Part shown: positions 49,021 through 62,964 of the stretch, in pieces
How the letters are laid out: every line of letters starts with the position of its first letter
Position numbering within the stretch: the first letter of the stretch is position 1
DNA from: Paracentrotus lividus
Taxonomy: Eukaryota > Echinodermata > Echinoidea > Camarodonta > Echinidae
NCBI GenBank assembly: GCA_940671915.1
Contig: CALNVZ010000641.1
Coordinates: 9,685,805-9,749,804 of the forward strand
Length of the DNA: 64,000 nt
Reading direction: 5' to 3'
The notes under the pieces: model-generated
The model's database searches: none
The model's input: the letters and a program-made list of their open reading frames with translations, nothing else
What the model was told of the DNA's origin: nothing
Position numbers and translations under genes: made by a program

Positions 49021-49363
49021 CTATCTCTATCTTTTTATTCTTCTCATCTTATTTTTACTTCTCTATAGCTCTATTCCTGTGTTGTTATTTAATTGATTTT
49101 TGATTTTGATTTTTTTTTTTTTTTTTTTTTTAGTACGTTATTTTTTTTTTTTTCCTTTCTTTCAGTCAAGACATTTGTTTTTTTAATCAGCTTTGGTGAC
49201 GCTCATATGCCCAAATCTAGTACTTGCGTAAACATAGCAATCCGTCAAACTCATATTTCATCAATCAAAAAAAGAAAAAGAAATAGACTCGTATCCGCGA
49301 CAAAGCATAATATGTACATGTATTTTGTTTGATTTGCTCATAATCCACATAAATATCTCTCCA

Positions 49364-49368
<5 letters not shown>

Positions 49369-49422
<54 letters not shown>

Positions 49423-49475
49423 AGATGAAAGAGAGATGAGAGAAGAGTAGAAGAAGAAGAGAGAGAGAGAGAGAC
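49369..49475. repeat. CT/GA tract at the centre of the giant inverted repeat
   Basis: (CT)n from 49369 to 49420 passes through CTCGAG into GA-rich sequence to 49475. The calculated centre of symmetry from the nearest flanking words (49361-49367 with 49475-49481) is 49421. Confidence 0.95.
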
Positions 49476-50338
49476 AGATGGAGAGATATTTATGTGGATT
49501 ATGAGCAAATCAAACAAAATACATGTACATATTATGCTTTGTCGCGGATACGAGTCTATTTCTTTTTCTTTTTTTGATTGATGAAATATGAGTTTGACGG
49601 ATTGCTATGTTTACGCAAGTACTAGATTTGGGCATATGAGCGTCACCAAAGCTGATTAAAAAAACAAATGTCTTGACTGAAAGAAAGAAAAAAAAAAATA
49701 ACGTACTAAAAAAAAAAAAAAAAAAAAAATCAAAATCAAAATCAATTAAATAACAACACAGGAATAGAGCTATAGAGAAGTAAAAAATAAGATAGAAGAA
49801 TAAAAGATAGAGATAGTAAGATAAGGGAGAGAAAAAGTGAGAGAGAAAAGAGAGAGATAGAGAGAGATAGAGAAGAGAGAGAGAGAGAAGAGAGAGAGAG
49901 ATAGAGAAAAAGAGAGAGAGAGAGATAGAGAGATGGGCATATAGGCCAATCGAACCATGGCACTCAATAAAAGGATCACAGCGAAAACAAACAACATTTG
50001 TTAATAAAAGAAAATGCTCCTGTACTGTTTGACGTCCTACATCAATTCTATATAACTGAACGTATGCGATATAAAAGGAGCCGTCCTTTGCACGTTGTTT
50101 TAACTTTCAAATAATATGTCTATTTTTCAATCGCGAGCTATTATTTTTCGGTCGGAAAACAGATGTTTTCAAATCCAACCTCCTCAGGCATTTTACGGTG
50201 AACTTAAAGGCAGACCGTATACTCCCATAATTACAAGATACAAGATGCTTTACAGTACTCTGCAATATACATGTAATAGTGTGAAGATGAAAATTTAAAA
50301 GAATTAATATCCCAATTCTCATTACATACATCACAATA

Positions 50339-50394
<56 letters not shown>

Positions 50395-53300
50395 AGAAAA
50401 AAAGTAACAAATGACCGGATATGCCATTTATTTTATCTTCATAGCCTGCACTGTCAACTTAGGTGTGCCCATGAATGCTTAATAATGTAGCTGATGGCAT
50501 TCATTTATCATTATCTCGGCAATGACTTAAGCTTAATAAAGTGATTTCTTTTAAGATTTGTTGTTTCTCTGACTCCTAATATAAAGATGCTCCAGTGACT
50601 GATACTGCAAATAGGCCTAACCTTTCCAGTAGTCATTTTCCCCCAGATAGTATGTACAGAAAATTCTTTAATCAAACCAGAATTTGCCAGTATCCTGCCC
50701 TCTTACCAATACTCATATGATTCAAGTCACCTTTTAAAACATCGCACATGATTAATTTATTTCGCTGACTCCCTTTCAAGCATAACCAACGATTTCTTGA
50801 ACACAATAATGGGTTATCTGATGTCAAAAGAAGATCTATCGAACTCGCCCCCAGTACCACACGGCCCTGGAGAGTCGTATGATTGATAATGTAATATAAA
50901 TCAATACGTGTTCGTTTCACCAATATCTAGCCAAAGGCACAACGTTCTACACTCAAAAATAAAACCTTTTTGAAGCTCAGGAGGGTTTCATATGCTCTTA
51001 AAAGCCTGTTTATTGGCGCATGAATTCGACTTCCAAACGATTAGCAACACACGTGTTTTACAAACCTTTATAATTAGTTGAATAACACACTCGATTTTTG
51101 ATAAATTGTTGATTTGTCATATGTGTGAAAAATGATCTGATGTTCAGGAAGGTTATTAAACATAAAAATATAAAGGTTTTCCCCCAAAGGGATGTTATCA
51201 TTAATATTTAATGAATGACTATCACCATTTACAATGTTGTAACTGGGTGCACCTAAGTTAACACTGTACTTTAAAGGGGAAAATAATCTTGGATATTTCG
51301 GTCACTTGTACATTTTTAATTGTAGTGATCTGTACAGCTGCTTAGTCTTAGTGTTCCATCTTGGTACAATATACAAAGCACTGACATCATGGATGGCCCC
51401 TCAAGCACAGACTTTTACTTGTACTAATTCTATTTAAATGAAGTCAAAAGGAGCCTGAGCTTTCGATCCTAGCAGAATCTTCGTCAGAGACAAAATTTTT
51501 TGTCATTTGTCTCTGACGAAGATTCTGCTAGGATCGAAAGCTCATGGCTCCTTTTGACTTCATTTTACACCATTAGCTCTCCTTTATAGGATAAGCAGTT
51601 TCAGCAGTTCTCTATTTGAATTCTCTTTAAAGTGACATTATCGTTCTGGTCATGAGATTGAAATATGGAAAGACAATTCCTAAAATGCTTTAGAAAGTTT
51701 GATAACAATTCACCTAAGTATTATTGTGTTGTGTGAGATTTTGGAATCACCAAAATGATAAGAAATTAACCCAATTGTTCTTAGAGTTTTATCCACTACA
51801 CATCGAAATGTATGTTTATGGGACCAGACCTAAATGTTTGGCCTGTACATTTCAGCTGTTTGGGGTCATATTATTTATATTAAAAAAAATAGGACAATTA
51901 AGAGCAATCTTTTACAGTGGATCATTATCATTATGACATTTTTCCTCAAAAAGCATGGAAATAATTGGAAAGCTCATAATGGTTTGTTATCTTTACCAAT
52001 ACACTAGATTCCTCTTTAATTTTTTTCCTGCATCTATATCTTCCTGCACCGAACACCCTAAAGACTTAACAGAAAACCTATACAAGATTCCTAACTAATG
52101 GAACTTCCTTCCTTTGACATGACTCTGCATAAATTCTCAGACTAACAGAACGTGACTGTAATGAATAAACTTATGCATGCGGCATGCTCTTTCGATCACA
52201 TAGATCCTAATGTAAACAGAATGTTATTTTGCAGACTGCACATTATATCAAGCTCGTGGACAGAATTAGCTTCTGTTTAGCGCTGTTATACTTGCGTAAT
52301 AAAGGGTGTCTGTAGTACTAAAATTATAATTTTGACTTTTTGAAATGATTTTTTCTTTTTTTTTTTCTTTTTTTTTTTCATTTATCTAATTCTCATATTT
52401 TTGGGAGGAATACAGGAGAAAGTTTGATTTACAGATTAAAAAAAACATGAACTTATCATTTCCGCTATGTTTATAACATAGCACCTTTGTTGTGTGTTTG
52501 TGTGTGTGTGTGTGTGTGGGATTGTGTTGTGTGTTGTTGTGGTTCGATGTGACATGATAAAAAAGTATAACATTCAATCTCTTATGATTTGATGGGTGAG
52601 ATACGAGAGGAATATGATACCATATTTTTCTTATACTTCCACTATCTTCATAAGATAGTAACTTGTTATATCATTTTTGTGCGGTGTTCATTTCATTGTT
52701 GATTCATACAACTCGGTCACTTTCTTAATGGTATTTAAATGGTAAGGTGGAAGAATTATAAGAAAATATTGGTTTTGCAGACACATGGGAATATTATTTT
52801 GCTATCTTCATAAGATCGCAACTGTTGATTTGGCTTTTTGCTCTGTAAAGGTTCTAACTATTCGAGTTGCATATCAAAAGGTAAAACTGCTATTTCTCCT
52901 TAGTGTTTATTTAAATGGCGTGATAAGACAGCGTGCAGGAGATGACTTTGCAGACTCTTGTGAAAATTATATTAGCTATCTACGTTAGATATTAACTTGT
53001 CGAGATTCCCTCCTTACATAAACATTTGGAAACTTCAACACTACTTCATTAATTCTCTGATGTGTTCCTTTTAAAGCATTTTAAGTTCTTTAAAGTATAA
53101 ATCGTATTGTTCTTTCTATTATATTTTGTTGTTCTTCTTTTATTTCGATATTTGTTATTTTACGAGGTTGTTATACCCCCACCCTCCTCCCCTCCCCTCC
53201 CCGCACTGCACTTTTTTCTTTAAATGTCATTCTGCCTATGATATTTATATGTATTTTAACTGTTGTTTTTAAATGTATTTTTATTGTCGGACCCCAGAAG

Positions 53301-56300
53301 AACAGATGTTTGTAGCTGAAAAGGGTGTTTCCGCCCATTAGTTTGGAATGAATAAATAAATAAATAGATAAATAAATGTCCCTTATTGTATACAACAAAC
53401 AATTTAATGTCGATAGCTTAGCTTGTTAATCAAACTTTCATTTAATGATTAAAGGGTCATATTGTCTTCTCTGCCTTATAAAAGCCATGTCGCCGCTGCA
53501 ATGATCAGAACTGCTGCAACAGTCTTGGCTTTTCAATGTGTGACTAGGGGGATTTCATCAAAGACACTGTCGTACGTTTTATCCGACAAACTGTTATAGC
53601 TACTTGAAATGCTTGCATCTGATTGGCTGAGAGCAAATTTGTCGGATAAAATGTCCGACAAGTCCTTGATGAAATCCCCCTAGTTATTCACTAGAATCAT
53701 GTTTCAATCATGTTCGCTTAATGTTTGCTATCGGCAAATCTGCAAAGCTCTCGATGTAAATAGATTAAACATAGACTGGCGAACGAAGTGTAATCCCTAC
53801 CTAGACATTATTTTCAGTTTGTTCATCAAATATTCATTGCATGGTGACGTGTTGCAAACGGAACTAACCCTCCCTCCGGTATCTTGTTTCAATATTTTAA
53901 CATTCAATTGCTACACCTCCATGCGATGCTCATGCATTGATGTGCACTGGCACAGTGCGCCCTGTTGCACAATTAAACATTATCAGCTTGATCGCTGGCT
54001 TCTGCCGCGGGGCTGATACCAAGTGCCCCGTTATCATCCGTATCTCATGAACAAGAGGTTATCCGTCACATCGCACAAACGAAATCAAATCATTAATCGG
54101 CAGTAGATAGACAAACGCATGACATTGCCCTGTAGGCTAAGATCTTATCAATTTGGCGTCAGCAGGTTTGCATGACCGTAGTATGACTGGGGTATTGATA
54201 CGCATTTTTTGTGTGAGGCCTATTGTACCACCATGAGATTTATGTTATTGTACTCTGTGTTTGAACAAGTGTTTTCGTCTGAGGAATGTTCTTGTTGGAT
54301 AAGAGATTTTCCCCTCTTAAGCACAACTCATATCGTCATGCTTCCTAATTGAGAACCCGCCCTACCCAACCACTCGCAGACGACATACATTGGAGAGCTT
54401 ACACCGCCCAAAATTGTTGATTATCCGATCCACCCCTATTCGACGTTACAACCATTAGACTTGTAGGCCTACAATGATGTACCACCTTTTTTTGTGTGCG
54501 TTTGCTAAGCAAATTTAGGTGACCATAAATTTGCGAATCGAGGAAGGGGCACCCGCTGCTCCCCCATAATTCAAATAATAATAACAATAAACACTCGTTA
54601 ATTGTATGTTAAGTTTGAAAAATTTCGCGGCGCCCCCTATTTTGAAATCTGAAATCCGTCAATGCTGTTTTGGTCAGCTGGTTTTGAAGATTAAAGCTTC
54701 ACGTCAATCTTTTTTTTTTTTAGAAGAGCTTGCCCCGCCGGACAATATCGGCCCTCCTGATGAAATTCTGAATACACACCTAACTCAAATTGTAATAAAC
54801 TCTTTTACATTTATATACGCGAAGATTTGATTAGTGCACGATCCTCCAATCAGTTTACCCATAATTATCCAATGAAAGATAAGATGGTGCGGTCATATTA
54901 GCTATTAACCTCGATTTGTTTTCATGAAGAAAGGAAATCAGATAGAATAACTTGCCGGAAGGCAATATAATACTTAGAGAGACAACCCTGTATGTGGTGA
55001 AATTTGACGGAGAAAGCGTGCGCCCATCTATTAACTTTCTTTGATCTGATGTCAGGAGGACTTCTCGAACATAATTTATGTACTTAACTTTAACCTAATC
55101 TCCCTAGGACCCATGCGGTTGTATTAGAAATAAATAAATAAATAAAAACAATTGAGGGTAACTTTTTTTTTTTACAAACCCCTTTTTGGATGAATTAAAA
55201 CTGAATGTAGATAAAAAATAATATTCTCAAATATTATTCTGAAATGATAAACATTTATTTACTTTCACCTTTTATTATTTGATCTTATTTAATGTACTTT
55301 TTAAAACATCGAGTTCAGCTCAAAAGAACTGAAAATGAAAGGGAGAAATGAAACATCCCCCCCCCCAAAAAAAGAAGAAGAAAAAAAAAGTAGATAGGAA
55401 GACTAGAAAGTTTTGGAAAAATTAATAAATATTAATATTATAGGTTGTGTCCACAAAAAAAAAAAGGGGGGGGAGAAGTACCAGACAAAATGGATAAAAG
55501 ATGCACAGAAACCGATTTACATCTATTCATATTATCCCCGCATGCCTTGAAGCAGGTCCATTTAAAGTTTACATCCGAGCAAATTCATATAAAGATGAAA
55601 ATCATGAGATTACCGAATGCATTGATAGAGCCGCATTACGTTTCCCTAGTCGACCAATTAGGGTTTGTAATGGAAGCTATAATTGCCGGCATCTATTCAT
55701 TGTAATTCTCCAAGGGAATAAGCTACGTCTCAACGCGACTTTAATTCGACTTGCACAGATTAGCCCTCGATACCTCCGACAAATTTATTGATCAGTTTTC
55801 TCGTCTTTTTCCTTTTTTCATTCTCGAGTCATGAATCCGTATGATAAGCAAAGCTTATAAGAAAAGTGGGTATTAGTGACATGAATGAATTTTTCTTTCA
55901 TATCTATCCTTCTTCTTTTTTCTTTTGATACTAGGTAGAAAAATGAACTGTCATTTCTTGTACGGGAAAAAAATGTTTGGCATGTTATGTGAAACAAATT
56001 AAGTTTCAAATTTGTTTTACTTTACTATAGTTATTGATGAAATAAAAGAGGCAAACTTTCGACACAACAGAAATATGAATACAATCTAAAATTTGTAAGC
56101 CATTATCTACATCAATAAGACATTATTTTTTTAAATTATCGAGCTATTTTCTTGAAGAGATATATTTTTTTAATTGTATCATGCTGCTTCTAATAATTTA
56201 TTTTTTCATTCAAAATGTTTTCCAGAAATTAACATTTTATTTAAAAAAAAAACAATTTAATGAACACTGATCTTTCCATTCATTTGTAAATCCCAATGTT

Positions 56301-59300
56301 TAGGATTTCTTTTTCGACCTTTATATCCCAAATCAACAGAATTTCATTCAAGAGCATTATTTTTTTAAGAAAAAGTATCTCCGAAGCTGTCAAAGTTGTA
56401 TAACGCCTCATTAGAGCATTATTATCTCACAATCTAAGCACGTAAGAAGACCTTTGTTTGATAAGGCCACTAATTGAAAAAGACTTGCTTTGCAGAATCA
56501 TACACATGGGATCAGTCTATGTAGTGACGTGTGTAGTTGTTACCCATAAACATTAGATTTAAAGGTAAGATTCAAAAATTTCTTGCATTTTGATAATACG
56601 AGAGGAAAATTATCTCTGCAATCGCTCGTGGGTTTTATGGAATATAATTAGAATTTGAAATTAAATACAAATTGTGACAAGTTCTTTTGACACAACCAGT
56701 AAATTCAGGTTCATAGATGTAGCAGATCCAGCTATCAAAAGCTAACCTAATAAAGCTTATTTTTCTTGTTCATGTCTAAAGAATATTGTAATAATCTTTG
56801 CAATGCTTTTGGGACTACGTGTGCATCGTTATAAAGTCAAATCGATCCATGTCCCTTTTTGTGAAGCTGGGATAATTTTCAAAATTTATCCGATTTTTTT
56901 TTCCCGTAATGAAATGGTTAAATGCAAATGATGATATTATTAAATTATATTGTTTATGTTTTCTTTTTTTTTTTTTTTAAAGAGTTCCGAAAAAAATTAA
57001 ATGTCTACAATTAGAAGCATTTCCAAGAATGTTTGCATCGTCAAAACGAGACAAGAGAAAACAGAGTTTGCGACTTCGGAGAAAAACATAGCGCATGCTT
57101 CAACGGGAATGACTGAGGAGGGAAATCACTATTTTGTTATTGTTAAATGTCACGGTTCTTTGATCGTCTCTGTAGGGACGTGATGTGAAATGAACTGGTG
57201 GAATTTATCTCGTCCCCCACCCCTCCCAAGGGGCGTGTCGAGATGAGGTGGGTAAGGCAACGATGCATCAGACAGACAGCGGTATGGAGCAGATGACACC
57301 CCAAGGGACAGAGGCAGAATATAGGACATTAATGTCAGGTTGCAGGGGGAAATATGTGACAAAACTTAAATATTTAGCTCTTATTGTGTCAAATCCAGGA
57401 GAAACGGCTGATAATTAATCATTTTAATATATTCATAGGAATCGAGCACCCGATTCGCTCAAAACAGCATGAACAAAAATGAAACTCTAATACACGCAGG
57501 TAAAACTTGAGGCATGGAATGATTGAAGAGGAGAATCAACCATCATTCTTGAATGTCATGGTACTTGGTTCATCTCTACAGGGACGTGATGTGAGAAAAA
57601 CTGGTGGAGATTTATCTCGTCCCCCACCCCTCCCAAGGGGCGTGGCAAAATGAGGTGGCAAGGCAACGATGCATCAACGACAGCAGTACGCCCTCTAGGG
57701 ATGGAAGCAGGATATTTGAGGTGTTGTTTTCCACGGTGTGTTAGTGTAGCCGTTACTATGGTTGACGTTTTATTTTATTTTGCATCAGACATGTGAGATG
57801 TTTTTCTTGATTGAGAACTGGTTTCGTATATACCCATTTAATGAAATCTTTTTGCTTTCCTTTAAAAAATGTACATTTCGTTTTTCTCATTATTTTTTTT
57901 CTTCTCTCTAATAATCATTATGATGATCTGGAAATTCAACACTTGGGTGCACGGTGAAAAACAAACCATGGTTACGAGAATGAGAATACCTATGGGTGCC
58001 ATGTATTTGATAATTATTAATTATGTTTGAAAAATAAAAAGGAAAAAGAAAGACCCCTCAAACACAAATAAATAAATGAATAAATAAGTCAATACACAAA
58101 TAATGTTTAAAACTACGATGTTAATTCTTGTAGGGTTCCATTTCATTTATACCACCTAAAATATCATTTCAAGATGTCATATTCTTACATAAACATTATA
58201 TAACTTGTACACATTTGTCGCCATTGAAATAATGAACTTTATAATTGCCATTACTTCGTGTTCTCTTCTTCTGGGTAACCTTAAGAGGTGGTTTTCTAAC
58301 GTAAATAGGTAATCCATGAATCAGGGCCACGGTACAGGGGGAGAGTCACGTTCCGTAAGAACTGGCCTGGTCAGAATTTTGCCAACTGGTTAGTGGTAGG
58401 ATACAACATATTATCTGATATATGGCGTACATCGCATTTTCATAAGTGCTTGTCACCGACAAAATAATCATATAGTTTTCCGACAAATATTATTTTTGTT
58501 CGAGCAATTATCGTAAAAGTAACATTAAATAGACTTGTTCAATTTCCAATTTTATTTATTTTATTTATTGATTTATTTTTGTATTTACTTCGGTCAAGAA
58601 AAAAAAAACCACAATCTAAGGGAAACAGCAAATCTATTAAACACCGCAGGCTGTATTTACATAACAATAGCACGCTCAGGTATTTGATTCCTTTGAAATA
58701 GAAAAGAGAATTACATTTCTTATTGGATGCAGGAGATATTAATATATGCTGTACTAAAGTTCTCGGTAAAGCAGAGAAACAACTGAGGACAAAACAAGGC
58801 CGTTGTTTTGGAGCATGTTTTAATATTTGGGGTGGATATTTACGCTACCCTGTATTTCGACAAACGCGGATCCGACTATTCCCGAAGGAGACCCGAGATT
58901 GAACGAGCTGCTATCTGATAACCGTCAAGTACATACTTAAGAAATAGTTCAACGACTCTTTTAAACGTCCATATCCATGTGTTCCATTTTTACTGATGAT
59001 GCCCGTAATGCAATATTACTGTGGACAAATCATCGTTCCAGGAAACGCCTGTCCTGTCGCCCATAATTAAATTGCCATTTTTGGTATCGCCATAGCTAAC
59101 GAAAGAAAAATCATTATTTTGATGTAAAGCATAATAAATAACCGTTTTTTAGTCACGCATAGTGTCATACTGGACAAATGTTGACAAATTTATTTAGGGT
59201 AGAGTTTTCATGGTCTGACGTGTAATACTAGACAATTTCAATAAATGCGCAAAGTGAATCGCATGAAAAACTCTTTGCATGAAATATCGAGACGATTTTC

Positions 59301-60557
59301 TGTGTAAGTATATCTCTTTGCTAATAAACAAAATTGTTTATAAGCAGGCATTTCAGCAGCAAGCATAATTTGGTAATTTTTGTGTGAAGTACTCTTCATT
59401 GTAGTTCTATGTTAGAATTGCTGCATATCTGGTTTACTTGCTAGGGTTCTCAATCGAATCGATGAAGGTCGCGTAATGATGGCCAAAGTTAACGAAAGGG
59501 TTAACACAGCACGCCTGCAAGACATGAACAAGATTGACCGAGAATGCTTTCAAAAGACAACATATTCTCAATCATTACTTTTTATTGTCTATGCCGTAAT
59601 TCGATTCACTCTATCAAATCAATTTTGAGAGCGGAAAGCGGAAGGAGGGAATCTGCCCTCTTCGGTTCACTTGTCACAGCTGGTCAAAATAAAACTGAAG
59701 GTATGTTGGAGTGAGTGACGAATTAGCTCTGCCTTTTGAGACATACCTCAGAAAAGTGTCTCTGTTATTGCTGCCAAATTGAAAATGAAGTCGAGAGTCC
59801 TTGTAACAAGCATCTTGACAATTCTGCTTTTCGATCGATGGGGAGTTGGGATGATGGTATTCTGGTTTGAAATATTCTAAACGGTGCTTTGCTGGAGGAG
59901 CCTGGGGGATCGAGTAATGTTGACTGCAATAAACATTAGAAAATGACATTTATGTATAATTTCTTTCGTTTACTCTTTCAGTTTTCTTACATGAAATTAT
60001 AAACAAATAATCGGGCAAAAGGAACTTTAAGAAAAGAAGTCTATAATATCAATTCTTTAGAATTCAAAACTTTTTCTTACAGGGATTTTTTTTGTCAACC
60101 ATTCACTAGCAAAATTTATCTTCATGTTTAATGTTATCCAAACCAAGCTAACTCAGGCAGATCTCCCCTTTAAAAATGAAAATTATTTCATTTTTCCGCC
60201 TATTTTTTTTTAAAACCATCTTAAGGCTTAGGCGACTTCCCTTTAAAGAAAATTATTTCATTTCCGCCTACTATTTTTAAAACCAACCTAACTCCAGAAT
60301 GGGCTTCATCCGATAACCTTAATAGTATACGCGGTTGTTCAATCATAATGATTGTGCATTCACAAAAAGAAAGCCCTTTTAAAGATAATCTAGTGTAGTG
60401 GGAGACGTGAACAGAAGGTGAACAAAATAATTGTGAGCTTTCAAATATTTCAAGGATTTAGGAAACTTATATATTGGAAAGGTCCATTGAAAAGGATTGG
60501 TTCAAATTGCCCTTATGGTGATAATATGACAAATATAAAGCTAATATGTTCGGTCCC
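49421..60557 (-). repeat. Right arm of giant inverted repeat, ends at an N gap
   Basis: Reverse-complement copy of 38240-49420, about 11.1 kb. Homology continues to the last base before the Ns, where 'gctaatatgttcggtccc' mirrors 'ggacccgaacatattagc' at 38241 apart from one missing base. Homopolymer and dinucleotide runs differ in length throughout, and the stretch near 60315-60360 is more altered than the rest. Features in this arm should be treated as copies of the left arm, not as independent loci. Confidence 0.95.
51436..51565. mobile_element. Right-arm copy of the perfect hairpin
   Basis: Same hairpin as 47278-47408 in mirrored position. The second arm has one inserted T ('ctcatggctcc') and the loop differs, so the arms here are no longer perfect. 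This fits sequence error in the right arm. Confidence 0.85.
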
Positions 60558-60582
60558 NNNNNNNNNNNNNNNNNNNNNNNNN
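60558..60582. other. Assembly gap, 25 Ns
   Basis: Exactly 25 N between the right arm of the inverted repeat and a (CT)n tract. The round number suggests a placeholder rather than a measured gap size. Confidence 1.
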
Positions 60583-60637
<55 letters not shown>

Positions 60638-60655
60638 CCCCTCTCTCTGTTTATC
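60583..60655. repeat. (CT)n microsatellite after the gap
   Basis: CT run to about 60633, then 'acccc' and more CT. It is on the same strand as the CT tract that closes the left arm at 49369-49420. The 110-codon frame crossing the Ns is not real. Confidence 0.98.
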
Positions 60656-62932
60656 TTGAGGCCTGTTGGAACACTACATACCGACCTCATCTACAAGAAC
60701 ATACCATTCATGTTAATGTAATATTTGTCTTCAGTCTGTTGTCCGTTTAAAGTGTGTCTTACCGATGTGGTACTCTCTGTTGATATATAGGAGTGAATTT
60801 CAGAGTGAAGGAACTTTCACTCAAAATCGAGTGGCAAATAAAGCACCCCAATTTGGGTTCAGCTGTCTCAATCGCATATAAACGTATTAACTGTTTTTCT
60901 TTGTGAATGATTATTTTAGAAGGACCCACATACTCGGAAATCAGGACATTTCTTAATTGATATAACCTTTACTTCTCCGATGGGTTCCCGACCTCAATGC
61001 AGCAGCGTCTTCCTTAGGAATTATAGTTGCTGTTGTTTTTTTTTTTTCTTTTTAATTTGATTTTCTCTCGGCTTTCGATGACCTCATTACCTCATGGTCA
61101 TCATGACTTGTGAAATCATTTGGGATACACGGTACGAGTGATTTACATTTTCTCGTTAGGTAAATTACCATCAAAAGACCTTTCGAAATCAGTACGATTG
61201 CGGTAATGCTCTGATGATGATGATGATGATGATTATATTCAAAACATAGAAGAGATAATGCAAAGATTGGGGTCAAAATACAAAACAGTATATAGGGCAA
61301 ATTTTTAAGAGAGAGAAAAATACTAAGGTTTTCTAATACAATGTAGAAGATGTAGAAAACATGAGAGAGGGAGAGAGAGAGAGAGTGGGGGGGGGGGAGA
61401 AGGGCAGACACCGAAAGAGAGATAGAATAGCTAGAAAGGGGTAGACTAGGTAAATTAAAGAGACAGTCTAGATTCGAACGTCATTTTTTTACCAATTATT
61501 ACGCAACATTGCCCTGTCATGATCATCACACAGATAAGATAAAAAAATATATAGATATAAAAAAATAGGGTTGAGAACGCTGTTGAATATAGCAAATTAC
61601 AAGATAGAGAGAGGGGGATGAAGGAGAACAAGGAATGGAGCCATGTTGAGAGAGACAACGGCAAGCCAGTAATAAATATAAAGCGACATAGACAGAGGCC
61701 GACCACAACATATAGGTAAACCAATGGAATCAGGATTATGCAAAGCTAGGTCAGGCCTAATCGTTCAAGCTGCCTTTCTTAGGTTAATCAATACATGCCA
61801 TGTCGCCGCGGTTAACTCAGGTCCTTATAAGGTAATTGGAGATACGGAGAAAATCGAACATCTACGAAGTGCTTTTTTCTGCTCGTCTCGGTCTCTCTGC
61901 AAGCGGTTCATTTTTTAAGGCCACTGGCGCTTGTTAATGATGCATTTACATATGTACTCGATTGATTTTTGTTTCTTTGAAAAGTCTGGATACGCTGCTT
62001 GGTCGTAAAGGGCGGCCACACAAGGGGGTACTGGGGTAATGTGACCACACCCCACCCCTTCCCTGGTATACACCATTCAGGATTCCTCCATGATGCATTT
62101 CAATGCGATTATGGAGTACCGTTTATTACTGTTCACATGCATGTGAGTAAGCGTATTTGCCTCTCCTACAGAAGTTACATACGTACGCTCGCAAAGACCT
62201 TAATTCACTATAGCTCCCTCTATGTCGCAAGGCCCTGGATCGTATCCCTTGAAGTTTCTTGGAATTAAGGTGGGAACTCCTTATTACTTTTTAAATCCGT
62301 AAAGGTTTTTAAAAAAGTAAAGATGGACGGCAATCAAGGCAATACTTCGGTCGTTATATATCCCTTTAAACTCTTCCAGTCTCTCATAAACAAAAGTAAC
62401 TGTCTCATGGCGTGTAAATCGGCAGAACCCTGAGGGATTGCAAGCTGGTTTTCGTCCGCCGATCCAATCACTTATATACCAATCAAGTTGTATAAGGTGC
62501 GATTATTGAACGAATCCTCTCTTGTCGTTCATAGCTATAGAGTTCCTGTCTCTTTCGAGTTGGAAATAGCGAGAGGAGAAGCAGATTGCTGACTCTCCCC
62601 GTCAAGATTTAATCAGTCACGTCATCAGTGATGCTTGTGTTCAAATCGAAAGAGAACGGATGGAAAGAAATCCCGATTTTCTTGCTTTACTGTCATGCTT
62701 GTATGGGAAAGAAGTAAGAAGGAAAGAAAGGCCGAATTTGCTTTTCAGTTCGTGTGTGAGAAAGCAAACTGGTGCAACAGTGGTGAATCCAGGCAAATGC
62801 GAGAGTTGATCTAGAATTATTGCCGTCGGTGTCCTTCTTTTCTTCCCCCCCCCTTTTTTTTGTTGTGTTTTGTTTCTATATCCAATTCTTATCTCAATCA
62901 TTCATGATGGAAATGATTCTTCCTTATCCTTC

Positions 62933-62964
<32 letters not shown>

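Larger units (their letters stand above)
38240..49420 (+). repeat. Left arm of giant inverted repeat, about 11.2 kb
   Basis: The whole segment is matched in reverse order by 49421-60557. Paired landmarks: 38843 with 59949, 45135 with 53683, 47278 with 51565, 48840 with 49997, 49361 with 49481. The arms differ by many single-base insertions or deletions (about 3-4 in a 70-base sample near 47450/51380) and some substitutions. The left arm holds a 142-bp MITE, a perfect hairpin, tandem repeats and microsatellites, but no gene that I can recognise. Confidence 0.95.

Noticed and set aside
49770..59949. Right-arm open frames as separate genes or gene duplicates
   Set aside because: They are mirrored, indel-bearing versions of left-arm sequence and probably an assembly product.
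60418..60750. 110-codon frame crossing the N run
   Set aside because: It reads through 25 unknown bases and a CT microsatellite.
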